From the NCBI GenBank assembly GCA_002350545.1, contig DEEY01000024.1, positions 7,607 through 14,347 on the forward strand: DNA of 6,741 bases. The letters are read 5' to 3'. Below are positions 5,566-6,741 of this stretch, one piece after another. Under the pieces are notes generated by a model. It was not told the origin of the DNA. It ran no database searches and saw only the letters and a program-made list of their open reading frames with translations. Position 1 is the stretch's first letter, and every line of letters begins with the position of its first letter. Both the position numbers and the translations under genes were made by a program. This DNA comes from Candidatus Saccharibacteria bacterium UBA2866. GTDB taxonomy: Bacteria > Patescibacteriota > Saccharimonadia > Saccharimonadales > Saccharimonadaceae.

Positions 5566-5862
5566 TACTATGGCAATTTGCAAGAATTGTAAGTTTTCGA
5601 ACTCAGCAAATAACAGATATAAAAACAGCACAGCCAACAAACACTCGTTCGTATATCTCCCCACACTTCCAAAACGCTTATGCTTAGTGTTTTCGAACTT
5701 ATGTAATATACTTATGTTAATTGCGGTGCAGAGTTCTGCGCCTTTCTCCAGTGAGAGGGGGTAGCCCCTCATATTTTATGCGCAGATTCTGCACTACAAG
5801 TGATACTTGCCGACATAAAACCGGCAACACTTCGGGTGGAGAAAGAAAAGTATGTACCTTAA
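5566..5862 (+). other. Gene-free leader before the small ORF and recombinase
   Basis: I see no convincing gene here. An 11-bp direct repeat GTTTTCGAACT occurs at 5593-5603 and 5689-5699, and ACTTATGT at 5697-5704 and 5710-5717. TATACT (5707-5712) is a possible -10, but no good -35 is seen. The strong double palindrome 5726-5794 follows, then a hairpin TTGCCG/CGGCAA (5807-5812/5822-5827) and GGAGAAAG (5838-5845), a Shine-Dalgarno candidate. Confidence 0.5.
5726..5794 (+). repeat. Double palindrome with inner GC-rich hairpin
   Basis: GTGCAGAGTTCTGCGC (5726-5741) and GCGCAGATTCTGCAC (5780-5794) are inverted copies that can form a stem of about 15 pairs with one bulge and one G-U. Each arm is also close to a palindrome (GCAGA-n-TCTGC). 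Between them GAGGGG (5755-5760) pairs with CCCCTC (5765-5770) around a GTAG loop, followed by ATATTTTAT. It may be a terminator after the metalloprotease gene, an operator pair for a dimeric protein, or a site used by the recombinase. Confidence 0.6.
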
Positions 5863-6018
5863 ATGCAAAAGGAACAGCCGGTCGTAGAAGACCGAAAAGA
5901 AGCCGTCAAAAACCTAGTGCAATTACTTTGCGCATTAGACGACATAGACGATTCGCCAGAGCGCGAGTCCAACAAAGAGAAAGGAGTGTGCGACGACGGA
6001 GTAGTTGTCGTGTTCTAA
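5863..6018 (+). CDS. Small acidic 51-residue protein upstream of the recombinase
   Basis: ATG at 5863 directly follows an in-frame TAA (5860-5862), so no upstream extension is possible; the frame ends at TAA 6016-6018. The product begins MQKEQPVVEDRKEAVKNLV, continues with an acidic helical stretch (QLLCALDDIDDSPERE) and ends CDDGVVVVF. I do not recognise it. It lies 4 nt before the recombinase start, and the recombinase has no good Shine-Dalgarno of its own, which favours translational coupling and supports this being a real gene. Its own ribosome binding site is poor: GGAGAAAG at 5838-5845 is better spaced for the 11-codon ORF at 5852-5887. A role as a recombination accessory factor is possible but only inferred from position. 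Confidence 0.55.
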   Translation: MQKEQPVVEDRKEAVKNLVQLLCALDDIDDSPERESNKEKGVCDDGVVVVF

Positions 6019-6022
6019 AACT

Positions 6023-6741
6023 ATGAATAGAGCGCTAATCAACGCGAGTAGCGGCATAGTTCAGAAACCGTTACGCTACGTACTTTACGTGCGTAAATCT
6101 TCCGAAGATGCCGAAGCCCAAGCTAAATCATTACCAGACCAAATCGCAGATTGTAAAGAATATGCGAATAATCATGGTTTGCTTCTAGTTGGCGAACCAA
6201 TCCAGGAATCTAAGTCCGCGAAGAAATCCGGCAACCGCCCACTTTTCTCGCAGATGCTAAAAGATATTGAGAAAGGCAAATACGACGCCATTCTCGCCTG
6301 GCACCCAGACCGCTTGTCGCGTAACTCGCTCGAAGCCGGAATGGTTGTCGATATGGTCGATAACGGCGTCATTAAAGACTTACGTTTCCCGACTTTCGAA
6401 TTCCATAACGATTCAAGCGGCAAGCTAACACTAAACATGCTCTTTGCGCTTTCAAAACAATATTCAGAACATCTATCCGAAAGCGTGCAACGCGGTGTAG
6501 ATTCCAACCTCGAACAAGGTAAATCTGGCGGTATGCCAAAGTGGGGTTATATCCGCGACGACGTGTCCGGCTACTATAAACCAGACAAGAACTTCAAGAT
6601 GATCCAGAAAGGCTGGCAAATGATTCTAAATGGCGCGTCGCAAATGGAAGTCTACCGCTATTGGAAGATGAACAACGTGGAACGCTCTACGAAATTATCA
6701 CGCCGAAACAAGCACGTCAGAAGCTACGGCGTCTGCGAAAG
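6023..6741 (+). CDS. Large serine recombinase, N-terminal part (3' end outside window)
   Basis: The first 239 residues of a site-specific recombinase that cuts and rejoins DNA through a phosphoserine link. The resolvase domain starts near residue 17: YVLYVRKSSEDAEAQ carries the catalytic Ser (S26) in the YxRxS motif; SAKKSGNRPLFSQMLKDIEKGKYDAILAWHPDRLSRN (65-101) holds the conserved arginines around DRLSRN; FALSKQYSEHLSESVQRG (141-158) is the long E helix; and GGMPKWGYIRD (169-179) begins the recombinase (PF07508-type) domain, which continues off the edge. No start closer to the domain exists, so ATG 6023 is chosen. Large serine recombinases integrate phages, ICEs and genomic islands and often lie next to an attachment site, so the element end is likely nearby. 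The upstream small ORF is 4 nt away. Confidence 0.95.
   Translation, partial: MNRALINASSGIVQKPLRYVLYVRKSSEDAEAQAKSLPDQIADCKEYANNHGLLLVGEPIQESKSAKKSGNRPLFSQMLKDIEKGKYDAILAWHPDRLSRNSLEAGMVVDMVDNGVIKDLRFPTFEFHNDSSGKLTLNMLFALSKQYSEHLSESVQRGVDSNLEQGKSGGMPKWGYIRDDVSGYYKPDKNFKMIQKGWQMILNGASQMEVYRYWKMNNVERSTKLSRRNKHVRSYGVCE

Noticed and set aside
5555..5764. 69-residue plus-strand frame with CKNC near an internal Met (5570)
   Set aside because: A single CxxC without a second pair, no Shine-Dalgarno, odd composition, and it runs into the double palindrome. It could at most be a decayed zinc-ribbon gene.
5533..5772. 79-residue minus-strand frame with a hydrophobic stretch
   Set aside because: It starts within the palindrome region without a ribosome binding site and opposes all other genes; nothing in the product is recognised. 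Not excluded as a small membrane protein, but unsupported.
5721..6026. 101-residue Arg/Ser-rich plus-strand frame
   Set aside because: Composition typical of an out-of-frame shadow; it overlaps the palindrome and most of the better-supported 51-residue ORF.

Overview
The window is a densely packed, all-plus-strand accessory region (a defence-type gene cluster on a probable mobile element) from a bacterium of low to moderate GC. The start-codon contexts, tight ATGA overlaps and the style of the large serine recombinase fit a Patescibacteria/Saccharibacteria-like or Firmicutes-like host. This is only an impression: no marker gene is present. UGA acts as an ordinary stop, because it ends the HTH gene and the methyltransferase gene inside ATGA overlaps. 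Recoded-UGA lineages are therefore unlikely.

Region 1 (1-1810) holds an XRE-type HTH gene that lacks only its first base or so at the left edge. It overlaps by 4 nt a compact reverse transcriptase (RT, YIDD catalytic motif), and a 154-residue protein of unknown function follows. HTH plus RT is the layout of retron-like or defence-associated RT loci.

Region 2 (1811-2181) is a 371-nt non-coding stretch with unusually rich structure. It has two possible promoters and a 12-bp perfect inverted repeat (1950-1961/2065-2076) closing a branched fold. It also has a terminator-like hairpin with a competing alternative pairing, and a perfect hairpin with the Shine-Dalgarno sequence in its loop just before the methyltransferase start. 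Several arms are duplicated, so mutually exclusive structures can be drawn. It may be an RNA switch controlling the downstream operon, a free-standing non-coding RNA, or an RNA used by the RT.

Region 3 (2182-5565) is a restriction-modification-like operon: a clear homologue of the EcoRI adenine methyltransferase, then (4-nt overlap) a DUF262-HNH protein that probably supplies the nuclease, then (22-nt gap) a membrane-anchored HExxH metalloprotease with a helical C-terminal part.

Region 4 (5566-6741) begins with a gene-free leader containing a strong double palindrome (5726-5794). A 51-residue acidic small ORF follows, then the N-terminal 239 residues of a large serine recombinase that runs off the right edge. 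The recombinase probably mobilises the cluster; the double palindrome beside it could be an operator, a recombination-related site or an RNA structure.
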